64,000 bases of DNA from Rubrivivax albus. Its GTDB lineage: Bacteria > Pseudomonadota > Gammaproteobacteria > Burkholderiales > Burkholderiaceae_C. This document shows, in pieces, positions 55,169 through 63,695 of the stretch (its first letter is position 1; every line of letters begins with the position of its first letter). The notes beneath the pieces were generated by a model, which was not told where the DNA came from, made no database searches, and was given only the letters and a program-made list of their open reading frames with translations. The position numbers and the translations under genes were made by a program. The stretch spans positions 372,001 to 436,000 of the forward strand of contig NZ_SACT01000002.1 in assembly GCF_004016515.1 (NCBI RefSeq). Direction: 5' to 3'.

Positions 55169-56095
55169 GTGAGCCGAAGGCGCGCCCATGCGGCGACCGC
55201 CCTGGCCCTGCTGACCACCAGCGCGCCGGTGCTGGCCGCTGCGCCCGCGGGGACGACCCCGGTGTGGGTCTGGCCGCTGGCGCTGTTCGCCGCCTGCTTC
55301 GTGATGGGCCTGATCGCCGTGCCGGCGGGCATCGGCGGCGGCACGCTGTTCGTGCCGCTGGTGAGCAGCTTCTTCCCCTTCCACCTCGATTTCGTGCGCG
55401 GCATCGGGCTGATGGTGGCGCTGGCCAGCGCGCTGGCCGCCGGGCCCACGCTGCTGCGCACCGGCCTGGCCAGCCTGCGTCTGGCCCTGCCGCTGGCCGC
55501 GCTGGCGTCGGCCAGTTCCATCGTCGGCGCGCTGGTCGGGCTGGCCTTGCCGGCCGACGTGGTGCAGGTGGCGCTGGGCGTGGTCGTGCTCGCCATCGTC
55601 GGCGTGATGCTGATGGCCAGGCAGTCGGAGATCCCGCGCGTGCCGGCGCCCGACGCGCTGTCGCGCGCGCTGTCGCTGCACGGCGTGTTCACCGACCGCG
55701 CCAGCGGCCGCACCATCGAGTGGCAGGCGCACCGCACGCTGCCGGGCCTGGCGGCCTTCACCGGCATCGGCGTGCTCGCGGGGGTCTTCGGCATCGGCGC
55801 CGGCTGGGCCAACGTGCCGGCGCTGAACCTGCTGATGGGCGTGCCGGTGAAGGTGGCCGCGGGCACCTCGGGCCTGGTGCTCGGGCTGGTGGACTCGTCG
55901 GCCGTGTGGGTGTACATCAACCACGGCGCGGTGCTGCCGGTGCTGGCGGTGCCGGCCATCGCCGGGATGATGCTGGGCGCACGCCTGGGCGCACGGCTGC
56001 TGGGCGTGCTCAAGGGCGCGTCGGTACGGCGCATGGTGATCGCGGTGCTGCTGTTCGCCGGCGTGCGGTCGCTGATGAAGGGGCTGGGCTGGTGA
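55169..56095 (+). CDS. TauE/SafE-family sulfite or organosulfur exporter
   Basis: This 308-residue membrane protein has about eight helices and the family motif AVPAGIGGGTLFVPL, repeated later as GVFGIGAGWANVPAL. TauE/SafE proteins move sulfite or sulfonates. Here it could export sulfite from Dsr. It starts with GTG at 55169. It overlaps the DUF1634 gene by four bases. Confidence 0.87.
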   Translation: MSRRRAHAATALALLTTSAPVLAAAPAGTTPVWVWPLALFAACFVMGLIAVPAGIGGGTLFVPLVSSFFPFHLDFVRGIGLMVALASALAAGPTLLRTGLASLRLALPLAALASASSIVGALVGLALPADVVQVALGVVVLAIVGVMLMARQSEIPRVPAPDALSRALSLHGVFTDRASGRTIEWQAHRTLPGLAAFTGIGVLAGVFGIGAGWANVPALNLLMGVPVKVAAGTSGLVLGLVDSSAVWVYINHGAVLPVLAVPAIAGMMLGARLGARLLGVLKGASVRRMVIAVLLFAGVRSLMKGLGW

Positions 56096-56520
56096 GCGGC
56101 ACGCCGCCGGTCCGCCTGGACGCCGATCACGACGCGGTGCAGCTGCGCTATGCGCGCTGGCTGGAACTGGGCGCCGGCGCCAGCCTGGCGGCAATGGCGC
56201 TGGGCTTCGTGCTCTACGTGACCGGGCTGCTGTCGCCGCTGCTGCCGCTGGACCGGCTGGGTGCGCTCTGGGGGCTGCCGGTGGGCGAGTTCCTGGCACA
56301 GACCGGCGCGCCCACCGGCTGGGCCTGGCTGCGCCAGCTGGACCATGGCGACATCGTCGGCGAGCTCGGCGTGGCGATGCTGGCGCTGTGCTCGCTGCCC
56401 TGCGTGCTCGGTGTGGCGCTGCTGTACCGGGCGCGCGGCGACCGGCTCTACGTGCTGCTGTGCGGGGCGCAGGCGGCGGTGCTGGCGCTGTCGGCCTCGG
56501 GGGTGATCCATGTCGGCTGA
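56092..56520 (+). CDS. DUF1634-type membrane protein
   Basis: This 142-residue protein has three helices and begins with GTG at 56092. DUF1634 proteins commonly accompany TauE/SafE transporters and may be an accessory subunit. Segments ALGFVLYVTGLL and LGVAMLALCSLPCVLGVALLY are hydrophobic. The function is unknown. It overlaps the next gene by 11 bases. Confidence 0.8.
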   Translation: MSGTPPVRLDADHDAVQLRYARWLELGAGASLAAMALGFVLYVTGLLSPLLPLDRLGALWGLPVGEFLAQTGAPTGWAWLRQLDHGDIVGELGVAMLALCSLPCVLGVALLYRARGDRLYVLLCGAQAAVLALSASGVIHVG

Positions 56521-57346
56521 AGCCGTGCGCGCCCCGTTCGAGCGGCTGCTGCTGGCCACCGAGCACTCGGAGTACGACCACGGCGCCGAGACCCTGGGGC
56601 TGGCGCTGGCCCGCCACTGCGGCCTGCCGCTGCCGGTGGTGATGCCGGTGATCTCCAACCCCGAGTACGAGGCCACCACGCCGCAGGCCGCCGCGCGTGC
56701 CGACGGCGCCGCGGCCGAGCGGCGGCAGGCCTTCGTCGGCGAAGCGGCCGCCGCCGGCATCACGCTGGACCTGCAGGTGCGCCACGGCCTGCAACTGTGG
56801 CGCGAGATCGTCGAGCAGGCACGCGACCTGGGCAGCGAACTGCTGGTGATCCGCCGCCGTGGCCGGCCTGGCCTGCTGGCCAACGTGCTCATCGGCGACA
56901 TGGTCAGCAAGGTGCTGGCGCACGCGCCGTGCCCGGTGCTGGTGTGCCCGCGCGCCGCGCGCATGTGGCAGCAGCGCGTGCTGGTGTCGCTGGCCCCCGG
57001 CGAGCCGGACGACGGCCCGCTGCGCGTGGCTGCCGGCATCGCGCGCCGCTGCGGTCTGCCGCTGACGCTGCTGAGCGTGGGCCCGGAATCGCTGCGCGCC
57101 GGCCTGGAGGTGCAGGCCCGCGCCTGGCGGGCCGGCGGCCTGACGGTGGACGTGGTGCTGCGCGACGGCGCGCCGCACCGCGAGATCGTCGACGCCGCGC
57201 GCACGCTGGGCGCCGACCTCGTCGTCGTCGGCCGCCACGGCGGCGATTTCCTCGGCCGCGCCTGGATCGGCGGCACGGCGCAGAAGGTGGTGGGGCTGGC
57301 GGAGCACCCGGTGCTCGTCGTGCCACCGGCCACGGACTCTCCCTGA
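56510..57346 (+). CDS. Tandem universal stress protein (UspA-like)
   Basis: This 278-residue protein contains two UspA domains. The second keeps the ATP-binding pattern VVGRHGGDFLGRAWIGGTAQKV. The first has VIRRRGRPGLLANVLIGDMVSKV. It overlaps the DUF1634 gene and is therefore co-expressed with the exporter. It may serve as a nucleotide-dependent regulator of that transporter, which is inference. Confidence 0.83.
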   Translation: MSAEAVRAPFERLLLATEHSEYDHGAETLGLALARHCGLPLPVVMPVISNPEYEATTPQAAARADGAAAERRQAFVGEAAAAGITLDLQVRHGLQLWREIVEQARDLGSELLVIRRRGRPGLLANVLIGDMVSKVLAHAPCPVLVCPRAARMWQQRVLVSLAPGEPDDGPLRVAAGIARRCGLPLTLLSVGPESLRAGLEVQARAWRAGGLTVDVVLRDGAPHREIVDAARTLGADLVVVGRHGGDFLGRAWIGGTAQKVVGLAEHPVLVVPPATDSP

Positions 57347-57358
57347 GGCTGACATCCC

Positions 57359-57985
57359 ATGAGTGACGCCCTCGCCTACCTCGTCAAGGCCCGGCCCGAT
57401 GCCGTGGGCCACTACTTCGCCTTCCTGAAGGCCTGCGGCACGAAGCTGGACCCGAAGACGCGCAACCTGATCTCCGTGATCACCAAGGTGCATGCGCAGA
57501 CGGAACGTGGCTTCCGCCAGTACCTGGGCCGCGCGCTGCGCGAAGGCGCGACGCCGGCCGAGGTGCTGGACGCCCTGCTGATGGCCTTCCCGACGCTGGG
57601 GCTGGCGAAGATCGTCTGGGCGGTGGACATCATCCTGGCGATGGACCTGCCGGAGTTCCAGCCGGCGGCCATGGGCGCCGAAGGCAGCTGGCACGACGTG
57701 ATGGCCACCAAGGGCTTCAAGGTCGGCCAGACCACGCGCGTGGACTGCGATGGCCGCGGCCTCTTCGTGCATCGCCGGGCCGACGGCTGGCGGGTCTACG
57801 ACAGCCGTTGCCCGCATCAGGTGACCAACATCCCCGACCTGGCGCTGCAGGGCGACACGCTGACCTGCCCCAAGCATCAGTGGCAGTTCGACATCCGCAG
57901 CGGCGACTGCACGGCCAAGGGCGACTGCCCGCTCAAGCAATGGGACTGCAAGGTGGTCAAGGGACGCCTGCTGGCCCGCTGGTGA
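57359..57985 (+). CDS. AhpD-like/Rieske fusion protein
   Basis: The N-terminal 100 residues resemble a carboxymuconolactone decarboxylase/AhpD fold (LDPKTRNLISVITKVHAQ) but lack its CxxC redox pair. The C-terminal 100 residues form a Rieske [2Fe-2S] domain with CPHQ and CPKHQ, the CxH/CxxH ligands. The combination in one 208-residue cytoplasmic protein is not a standard architecture. It probably transfers electrons or oxygenates a small substrate. The function is unknown. Confidence 0.78.
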   Translation: MSDALAYLVKARPDAVGHYFAFLKACGTKLDPKTRNLISVITKVHAQTERGFRQYLGRALREGATPAEVLDALLMAFPTLGLAKIVWAVDIILAMDLPEFQPAAMGAEGSWHDVMATKGFKVGQTTRVDCDGRGLFVHRRADGWRVYDSRCPHQVTNIPDLALQGDTLTCPKHQWQFDIRSGDCTAKGDCPLKQWDCKVVKGRLLARW

Positions 57986-58056
57986 TGGCCCGCTTTCAAG
58001 GCCCCGACTCCCCCTCCGTCCCTCACCCGATCACCGACCCCGACAAGGAGACAACC

Positions 58057-59412
58057 ATGCGGACGTTCCGGCACAGCCAGGGCCTGCCCTGCGCCCTCAC
58101 CCTCACGGCGCTGGCCGCCGGCCTGCTGGCCGCGCTGCCCGCGGCGGCCACCAACGGCATGAACATGGAGGGCTACGGCCCCATCTCCACCGGCATGGGC
58201 GGTGCGTCGCAGGCGATGGACCACGGCACTGCGGCGATGGCGCAGAACCCGGCCACGCTGGCGCTCGGCGGGCCCGGCGCGCGGGTGGACGTGGCCCTGG
58301 GTCTGCTCGGGCCGGACGTCAGGAGCAGTGCCGGGCCGTTCAGCGCCAAGTCCGGCGGCACGTCCTACGTCATGCCGGCCTTCGGCTACGTGCGCCGCAA
58401 CGGTGACCTCACCTATGGCATCGGCATGTTCGCGCAAGGCGGCATGGGCACGGAGTACGGCGCCAATACCTTCCTGGCCGCCGGTTCGGGCGAGCCGGTG
58501 CGGTCCGAACTCGGCGTCGGCCGCGTGCTGCTGCCGCTGGCCTGGAACGTGACGCCGGATTTCGCCGTCGGCGCCACGCTGGACTTCATGTGGGCGGGCC
58601 TGGACCTGCGCATGGCCGCGCCGGCCAGCGACCTGGGCGCCCTGGTGACCGGCGGCAGCGGCAACCTGATCGCCGGCCTGGGTGCCACGCTGCCGACGCT
58701 GCCGGCCGGCACCTGGGCACGCATCGACTTCAGCGACAGCAGCGACTTCACCGGCAAGGCCAAGTCCACCGGCTGGGCGGCCAAGCTGGGCATGGTCTGG
58801 CGCACCAGCCCCACGTTCACGGTCGGCGCCTCGTACCAGCTGGAGTCCAGCCTCGGCGACATGAAGACCGGCAGCGGCGGCGCCGGCCTGAGCATCCAGG
58901 GCATGGGCACGATCCCGGGCCGCATCACCGTGGTGGACTTCCAGTGGCCGTCGATGCTGGCCGTCGGCGCCGCGTGGCAAGTCACGCCCAGCGTGCTGCT
59001 GGCGGCAGACGTCAAGCGCATCGGCTGGAAGGGTGTGATGAAGGACTTCCGCATGAAGTTCGACAGCACGGCCGCGCCCTTTGACGGCTCGGTGAGCTTC
59101 GCGCTGCCGCAGAACTGGAGGGACGAGACCGTGACCAACCTGGGCATCGCCTGGCAGGCCACGCCGGCGCTGACGCTGCGTGCCGGCGCCAACCTGTCCA
59201 GCAACCCCATCCCCGAGGCCTTCGTGAACCCGCTGTTCCCGGCCACCGAGGAGGACCACTACACGCTGGGCCTGGGCTACAAGCTGTCGGGGGCCGGTGA
59301 GATCAACGCGTCGCTGACGATGGCGCCCAAGGTGACGGTCACCAACGGCCAGGGCGTGACCGTGACCCACCGCCAGACGAACGTACAGTTGATGTACAGC
59401 CACCGCTTCTGA
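58057..59412 (+). CDS. FadL/TodX-like outer membrane channel
   Basis: This 451-residue protein has a signal peptide (ALTLTALAAGLLAALPAAA) and begins its mature part with NGMNMEGYGPISTGMGGASQAM, as in OMPP1/FadL/TodX channels. The C-terminus ends MYSHRF, a beta-barrel terminal signature. FadL channels take up hydrophobic molecules. In sulfur oxidisers related proteins have been suggested to import elemental sulfur. The sulfur context supports this, but it is not shown. Confidence 0.87.
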   Translation: MRTFRHSQGLPCALTLTALAAGLLAALPAAATNGMNMEGYGPISTGMGGASQAMDHGTAAMAQNPATLALGGPGARVDVALGLLGPDVRSSAGPFSAKSGGTSYVMPAFGYVRRNGDLTYGIGMFAQGGMGTEYGANTFLAAGSGEPVRSELGVGRVLLPLAWNVTPDFAVGATLDFMWAGLDLRMAAPASDLGALVTGGSGNLIAGLGATLPTLPAGTWARIDFSDSSDFTGKAKSTGWAAKLGMVWRTSPTFTVGASYQLESSLGDMKTGSGGAGLSIQGMGTIPGRITVVDFQWPSMLAVGAAWQVTPSVLLAADVKRIGWKGVMKDFRMKFDSTAAPFDGSVSFALPQNWRDETVTNLGIAWQATPALTLRAGANLSSNPIPEAFVNPLFPATEEDHYTLGLGYKLSGAGEINASLTMAPKVTVTNGQGVTVTHRQTNVQLMYSHRF

Positions 59413-59567
59413 CCGGGACAACCCCATCATCCGGATGGGTGATGGGGCGCACGCCATCTCGGTGATGGACGCGCACCCCCGCCCGGCCCGCCAATAGGGC
59501 ATTCGCATGCACCTGCGCGGGCACCGGCATCGCGGCCGGCTGACCCTTCCACTCACGGAGACCCTGC
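59413..59567. other. Spacer between the FadL-like gene and tusA, with a hairpin
   Basis: A stem of CCCCATCA (59422-59429) and TGATGGGG (59440-59447) lies 10 bases after the FadL stop and could act as a terminator or mRNA stabiliser, although no T-tract follows. Nothing else is recognised before the tusA ribosome site. Confidence 0.4.
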
Positions 59568-59795
59568 ATGAACCACGACAAGGAATTCGACGCCTCCGGG
59601 CTGGCCTGCCCGCTGCCCATCGTCAAGACGAAGAAGTCGCTCGCCGACATGACCCCGGGCCAGGTGCTGCGCGTGGTCGCCACCGACCCCGGCTCGGTGT
59701 GCGACATGGCCGCCTTCGCCGAGCAGACCGGCAACCCGCTGCTCGAATCGAAGGAGGAGGGCGGCAAGTACGTCTTCTTCATCAAGAAGGGCTGA
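59568..59795 (+). CDS. tusA: TusA sulfur carrier protein
   Basis: This 75-residue protein has the signature GLACPLPIVKTKKSL, with the sulfur-carrying cysteine at residue 14. TusA transfers sulfane sulfur to DsrE-type proteins and in sulfur oxidisers feeds the Dsr pathway. The pairing with dsrE2 is the typical oxidiser arrangement. Confidence 0.93.
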   Translation: MNHDKEFDASGLACPLPIVKTKKSLADMTPGQVLRVVATDPGSVCDMAAFAEQTGNPLLESKEEGGKYVFFIKKG

Positions 59796-59838
59796 GTCAG
59801 GACACGAAGAGGTCCCTGCGGACCTCTTCGTGCCTGAC
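59796..59838 (+). terminator. Strong hairpin after tusA
   Basis: GTCAGG-A-CACGAAGAGGTCC (59796-59815) pairs with GGACCTCTTCGTG-CCTGAC (59820-59838), with a four-base loop and one bulged A. It is a very stable structure with no T-tract, so it is more likely an mRNA 3' stabiliser or rho-linked site than a classical terminator. Confidence 0.6.
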
Positions 59839-59907
59839 GAAGCGCCCGGCCTGGCAAGGCCGGGCGTGCGAGTAACAGAAGCGCCCGGCCCTGCCAGGCC
59901 GGGCGTG
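59839..59907. repeat. Tandem pair of 30-base palindromic REP-like units
   Basis: Two near-identical units, at 59839-59868 and 59878-59907, each start GAAGCGCCCGGCC and end GGCCGGGCGTG. Each forms a hairpin, with a 39-base period. They lie between tusA and dsrE2. The GC-rich stem with a short loop resembles REP/BIME elements. Confidence 0.6.
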
Positions 59908-59972
59908 GGGTGCGGTGGCATGCCGCCCTCCCTGGCGGCCCGCCCACACTGACAACCACGGAGACCACCCCC

Positions 59973-60443
59973 ATGCCGACCAAGAAGATGGCGATCATCG
60001 CCACCAAGGGCACGCTGGACATGGCGTACCCCCCGTTGATCCTCGCCTCCACGGCCGCCGCGCTCGGCTGGGACGTGCAGATCTTCTTCACCTTCTACGG
60101 CCTGCAGCTGCTGCGCAAGAACCTCGACGGCATCGCGATCAGCCCGCTGGCCAACCCGGCGATGCCGATGCCGGTGCCGATGCCGGTGGTGGTGTCGGTG
60201 CTGCCGGGCATGGAAGCCATGGCCACGTCGATGATGAAGGCCAAGATCAAGAAGAAAGGCGTCGCGTCGCTGCAGGAACTGCGCGACCTGTGCATCGAGG
60301 CCGACGTCAAGTTCATCGCCTGCCAGATGACGGTGGACCTGTTCGACTTCACCCGGGACATGTTCATCGACGGCATCGAGTACGGTGGCGCCGCGACCTT
60401 CATGAAGTTCGCCGGCGAGACCGACGTCTGCCTGTTCATCTGA
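59973..60443 (+). CDS. dsrE2: DsrE2-type sulfurtransferase-like protein
   Basis: This 156-residue protein belongs to the DsrE2 group of the DsrE/DsrF-like family, with KKMAIIATKGTLDMAYPPLILAS and one conserved cysteine in FIACQMTVDLF. A hydrophobic stretch of Met/Pro/Val repeats (PAMPMPVPMPVVVSVLP) suggests membrane association. It pairs with the upstream tusA for sulfur transfer, as in other sulfur oxidisers. Confidence 0.88.
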   Translation: MPTKKMAIIATKGTLDMAYPPLILASTAAALGWDVQIFFTFYGLQLLRKNLDGIAISPLANPAMPMPVPMPVVVSVLPGMEAMATSMMKAKIKKKGVASLQELRDLCIEADVKFIACQMTVDLFDFTRDMFIDGIEYGGAATFMKFAGETDVCLFI

Positions 60444-60451
60444 GCCGGTGA

Positions 60452-60474
60452 GAGGCCATCCCGGATGGCCTTTC
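60452..60474 (+). terminator. Hairpin terminator after dsrE2
   Basis: The arms GGCCATC (60454-60460) and GATGGCC (60464-60470) enclose CCG and are followed by TTT. It is short but well placed, 10 bases after the stop. Confidence 0.65.
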
Positions 60475-60543
60475 GCCCGTTGAACTGACCGCACGCGCGG
60501 CGAGCACCCGAAGAGGTGCCGCGGCCACCCGAGGAGACACCGC

Positions 60544-61413
60544 GTGAAAAGACTCCTGGCCGGCCTGGCCATGCTGCTGCACACCGCGCTGGCCCTGGCG
60601 GTCAGCCCCTACATCGCCGGCGAACGCCGCCCGGCGGCGCCGGTGGCCGAGCAGATGGCGCCGCTGGCCCAGCGCCTGCAGGCCGAGGGCTTCACGGTGG
60701 TCGGCCGGCACCTGCCGCCGCGGCTGGCCGGGCACGGTTCGCTGATCGTCACCGACCCGGCGCTGCTGCTCGCCATCGGCACCGCCGGTGGCGCGGCGAT
60801 CGCCGGTGCCGGCATCCGCGTGGGCGTGCGCGCGGACGGCAGCGTCTCCTACATGAACCCGGACTACTGGTACCGGGCCTACCTGCAGCAGGGCTTCGGC
60901 GCGGCGCAGCCGGCGGTGCGTGACGCCGCCCAGCGGCTGGCGCGTGCGCTGGGCGCCGGCGCGCCCTTCGGCGGCGACGTACCCGAGGCCGACCTGCCCG
61001 AGTACCGCTACATGTTCGGCATGGAGCGCATCGACTCCGGCAAGAACGTGCTGCAGCGCCACGCCAGCTTCGACGACGCGCTGCGTGCGGTGCAGGCCAA
61101 CCTGGGCAAGGGCCTGGGACAGACGGCCAAGGTCTACGAGGTGGTGCTGCCGGAGCGGCAGCTGGCCGTGTTCGGCGTGGCACTGAACGACGCGGAACAG
61201 GGCGAGGGCTGGTGGGCCGGTACCATCGGCGCCGACCACGAGGCTGCGCTGCCGTACGAGATCTTCATCGTCGGTGGCGAGGTGCGTGCCTTCTACGCCC
61301 GCTACCGCATCGCACTGGCCTGGCCCGCGCTGGGCATGGGCCAGTTCATGCGGATCATGCAGGCCCCGGAGGCCATCCACGCGACCATGCAGCGCCTGGC
61401 CGGCAACCCCTGA
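60544..61413 (+). CDS. Exported protein of unknown function, DUF302-like
   Basis: This 289-residue protein begins with GTG at 60544 and a signal peptide ending near ALALA. Segments GFTVVGRHL and SLIVTDPALLLAI..YMNPDYWYRAYL resemble the DUF302 pattern, but the likeness is partial. It has no cysteine. It lies between dsrE2 and the second YeeE/YedE transporter and is probably periplasmic. Confidence 0.6.
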   Translation: MKRLLAGLAMLLHTALALAVSPYIAGERRPAAPVAEQMAPLAQRLQAEGFTVVGRHLPPRLAGHGSLIVTDPALLLAIGTAGGAAIAGAGIRVGVRADGSVSYMNPDYWYRAYLQQGFGAAQPAVRDAAQRLARALGAGAPFGGDVPEADLPEYRYMFGMERIDSGKNVLQRHASFDDALRAVQANLGKGLGQTAKVYEVVLPERQLAVFGVALNDAEQGEGWWAGTIGADHEAALPYEIFIVGGEVRAFYARYRIALAWPALGMGQFMRIMQAPEAIHATMQRLAGNP

Positions 61414-61452
61414 GCATCCCACCGCGACACGCGACCGACGGAGACCGTCTCC

Positions 61453-62571
61453 ATGAGCGAACCCACCGACCTGTCCAACCTCGTCATCGGCAGCGGCCTG
61501 GCCCTGGGCGTCGCCTTCGGCGCCGTGGCCAACAAGACCAACTTCTGCACCATGGGGGCGATCTCCGACATCGTCAACATGTCGCACTGGGGTCGCATGC
61601 GCATGTGGCTGCTGGCCATCGCGGTGGCCATCGTCGGCACCACGGCGCTGGGCGCCAGCGGGCTGGTGGACCTGTCCAAGGCGGTCACGCAGCGGCCGGT
61701 GCTGACCTGGCTGTCGTTGCTCGTCGGCGGCCTGACCTTCGGCGTGGGCATGACGATGGCCGGCGGCTGCGCGAACAAGAACCTGGTGCGCGTGGGCGGC
61801 GGCAGCCTGCGCTCGGTGGTGGTGCTGGTGTTCATGGGCATCGCCGCCTACATGACGATGCGCGGCCTGTTCGGCCAGTGGCGTGCGAGTTTCCTGGACC
61901 CGGTGGCCATCAACCTCGGCGACGCCGGCTGGGCCGACCAGGGCCTGGGCACGGCGCTGGCGCGCGCCACCGGCATGGCACCCGGCACGGCGCTGTGGAC
62001 GGTGGCCGCCGTCATGGCCGGCGCGCTGGCGGTGTTCGCGTTCAAGGACGCGCGCTTCCGCGGCAACACGGTGCAGTGGCTGGGCGGCGTGGCCATCGGC
62101 CTCATCGTGGTGGCCGGCTGGTACGTCACCGGCCATCTGGGCTACGGTGAGCACCCGGAGACGATGGAGCAGGTCTTCTTCGCCACCAACACGCGGGCGT
62201 TGGAGTCGATGAGCTTCGTCGGCCCCACGGCCTGGAGCCTGGAGTTGCTGTTGCTGTGGACCGACAGCTCGCTGCACCTGAGCTTCGGCGTCGCCACGCT
62301 GATCGGCGTGGTGGCCGGCTCTGCGGCGGTGGCGCTGCTCACGGGCAAGTTCCGCTGGGAGGGCTTTGCGAGCTTCACCGACCTGCGCCAGCAGTTGATC
62401 GGCGCCGTGCTGATGGGCTTCGGCGGCGTCACCGCGCTGGGCTGCACCGTGGGCCAGGGGCTCAGTGGCATCTCCACGCTGGCCATCGGCAGCTTCATCG
62501 CCGTGGCCGGCATCGTGGCAGGATCGGCGGCATGGCTGAAGTACACGCTGTGGCGGGAGGAGAACAGCTGA
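61453..62571 (+). CDS. YeeE/YedE family sulfur-compound transporter (second copy)
   Basis: This 372-residue membrane protein has about nine to ten helices and family cysteine sites: TNFCTMGAIS near residue 32, GGCANKNL near 105 and GCTVGQGLSG near 323. It is a different member of the family from the one at 2132-3247. Position next to tusA-dsrE2 suggests import of sulfane sulfur that TusA then accepts, an established idea for YeeE-TusA partners. The substrate is inferred. Confidence 0.86.
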   Translation: MSEPTDLSNLVIGSGLALGVAFGAVANKTNFCTMGAISDIVNMSHWGRMRMWLLAIAVAIVGTTALGASGLVDLSKAVTQRPVLTWLSLLVGGLTFGVGMTMAGGCANKNLVRVGGGSLRSVVVLVFMGIAAYMTMRGLFGQWRASFLDPVAINLGDAGWADQGLGTALARATGMAPGTALWTVAAVMAGALAVFAFKDARFRGNTVQWLGGVAIGLIVVAGWYVTGHLGYGEHPETMEQVFFATNTRALESMSFVGPTAWSLELLLLWTDSSLHLSFGVATLIGVVAGSAAVALLTGKFRWEGFASFTDLRQQLIGAVLMGFGGVTALGCTVGQGLSGISTLAIGSFIAVAGIVAGSAAWLKYTLWREENS

Positions 62572-63689
62572 GGCGTCGCAGCCTCGGGCCGGCTTGGTCG
62601 GCCCTGACTTGCGCGCTCCTGTTGACCCTGCTGGCCGGCTGCGCCGTCGAAGGCCCTTCAGCGCCGCAGCGCAGCGCCGAGGCCATCCAGGCCGACATCG
62701 AGGCCCTGCTGCCCCCGCGTGTGCCGCAGCGCGCGGCCTGGGCGGTGGACCTGCAGCTGGTGTTCGCCGGCCTGAAGCTGGCGCCGACCACCGAGAACGT
62801 CTGCGCCGTGCTGGCGGTGACGGAGCAGGAATCCACCTTCAACCCCGACCCGCCGGTGCCCAACCTGGGCCGCATCGCGCGCGAGGAGATCGTGCGCCGC
62901 GCCGGGCGCCTGGGCGTGCCCGAGGTGGCGGTGACGCTGGCCCTGCAGCTGCGCTCGCCCGACGGCCGCAGCTATGCCGACCGCCTGGCCGCGGTGAAGA
63001 CCGAACGCGAGCTCAGCGCCATCTACGAGGCCTTCATCGGCCAGGTGCCGCTGGGCCAGCGCCTGTTCGCCGGCTTCAACCCGGTGCGCACCGGCGGGCC
63101 GATGCAGGTGAGCATCGACTTCGCCGAGGCCCACGTGCAGCAGCGGCCCTACCCGTTCCCGGCGGCGCAGACCGTGCGCCACGAAGTCTTCACGCGCCGC
63201 GGCGGCCTGTACTTCGGCACCGCACACCTGCTGGACTACCCGGCCGCCGCCTACGGCGGCACCATGCTCTACCGCTTCGCCGACTTCAACGCCGGCCGCT
63301 GGGCCAGCCGCAACGCCGCCTTCCAGCAGGCGCTGGCGGTGGCCAGCGGGCGCAAGCTCGACCTCGACGGCGACCTCTTCCTGCCCGACCCGACGCAGCC
63401 CGGCCAGACCGAAGCGGCCGCACGCAGCCTGGGCGACGCGCTGGGCATGAGCGACCGCGCCATCCGGCGCGATCTGGAGCGCAGCCGCGGCGAGGACTTC
63501 GACCGCAGCGACCTGGCGATCAAGGTCTTCGCGCTGGCCGAGCAGCGCAGCGGCCAGCCCCAGCCGCGGGCGGTGGTGCCGCGCATCGTGCTGCAGAGCC
63601 CGAAGATCACGCGCCGGCTGACCACCGAGTGGTTCGCGCGGCGGGTCGACGAGCGGTACCGGCGCTGCCTGCAGCGGGCCAGCGGCTGA
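62532..63689 (+). CDS. DUF1615 domain-containing lipoprotein
   Basis: This protein of about 385 residues has a lipobox (LLLTLLAGC) and a DUF1615 body (TENVCAVLAVTEQESTFNPDP, EAFIGQVPLGQRLFAGFNPVRTGGPMQVS). The function is unknown, though the early segment resembles lytic transglycosylase active-site surroundings. The start is uncertain: ATG 62532, GTG 62550 or CTG 62568. The last has the best ribosome site (GGGAGGAG). It overlaps the transporter gene. Confidence 0.75.
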   Translation: MAEVHAVAGGEQLRRRSLGPAWSALTCALLLTLLAGCAVEGPSAPQRSAEAIQADIEALLPPRVPQRAAWAVDLQLVFAGLKLAPTTENVCAVLAVTEQESTFNPDPPVPNLGRIAREEIVRRAGRLGVPEVAVTLALQLRSPDGRSYADRLAAVKTERELSAIYEAFIGQVPLGQRLFAGFNPVRTGGPMQVSIDFAEAHVQQRPYPFPAAQTVRHEVFTRRGGLYFGTAHLLDYPAAAYGGTMLYRFADFNAGRWASRNAAFQQALAVASGRKLDLDGDLFLPDPTQPGQTEAAARSLGDALGMSDRAIRRDLERSRGEDFDRSDLAIKVFALAEQRSGQPQPRAVVPRIVLQSPKITRRLTTEWFARRVDERYRRCLQRASG

Positions 63690-63695
63690 CCCGGG

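Noticed and set aside
59839..59907. CRISPR-like or mobile repeat array
   Set aside because: There are only two palindromic units with a nine-base spacer and no spacer diversity. A REP-type element explains them better.
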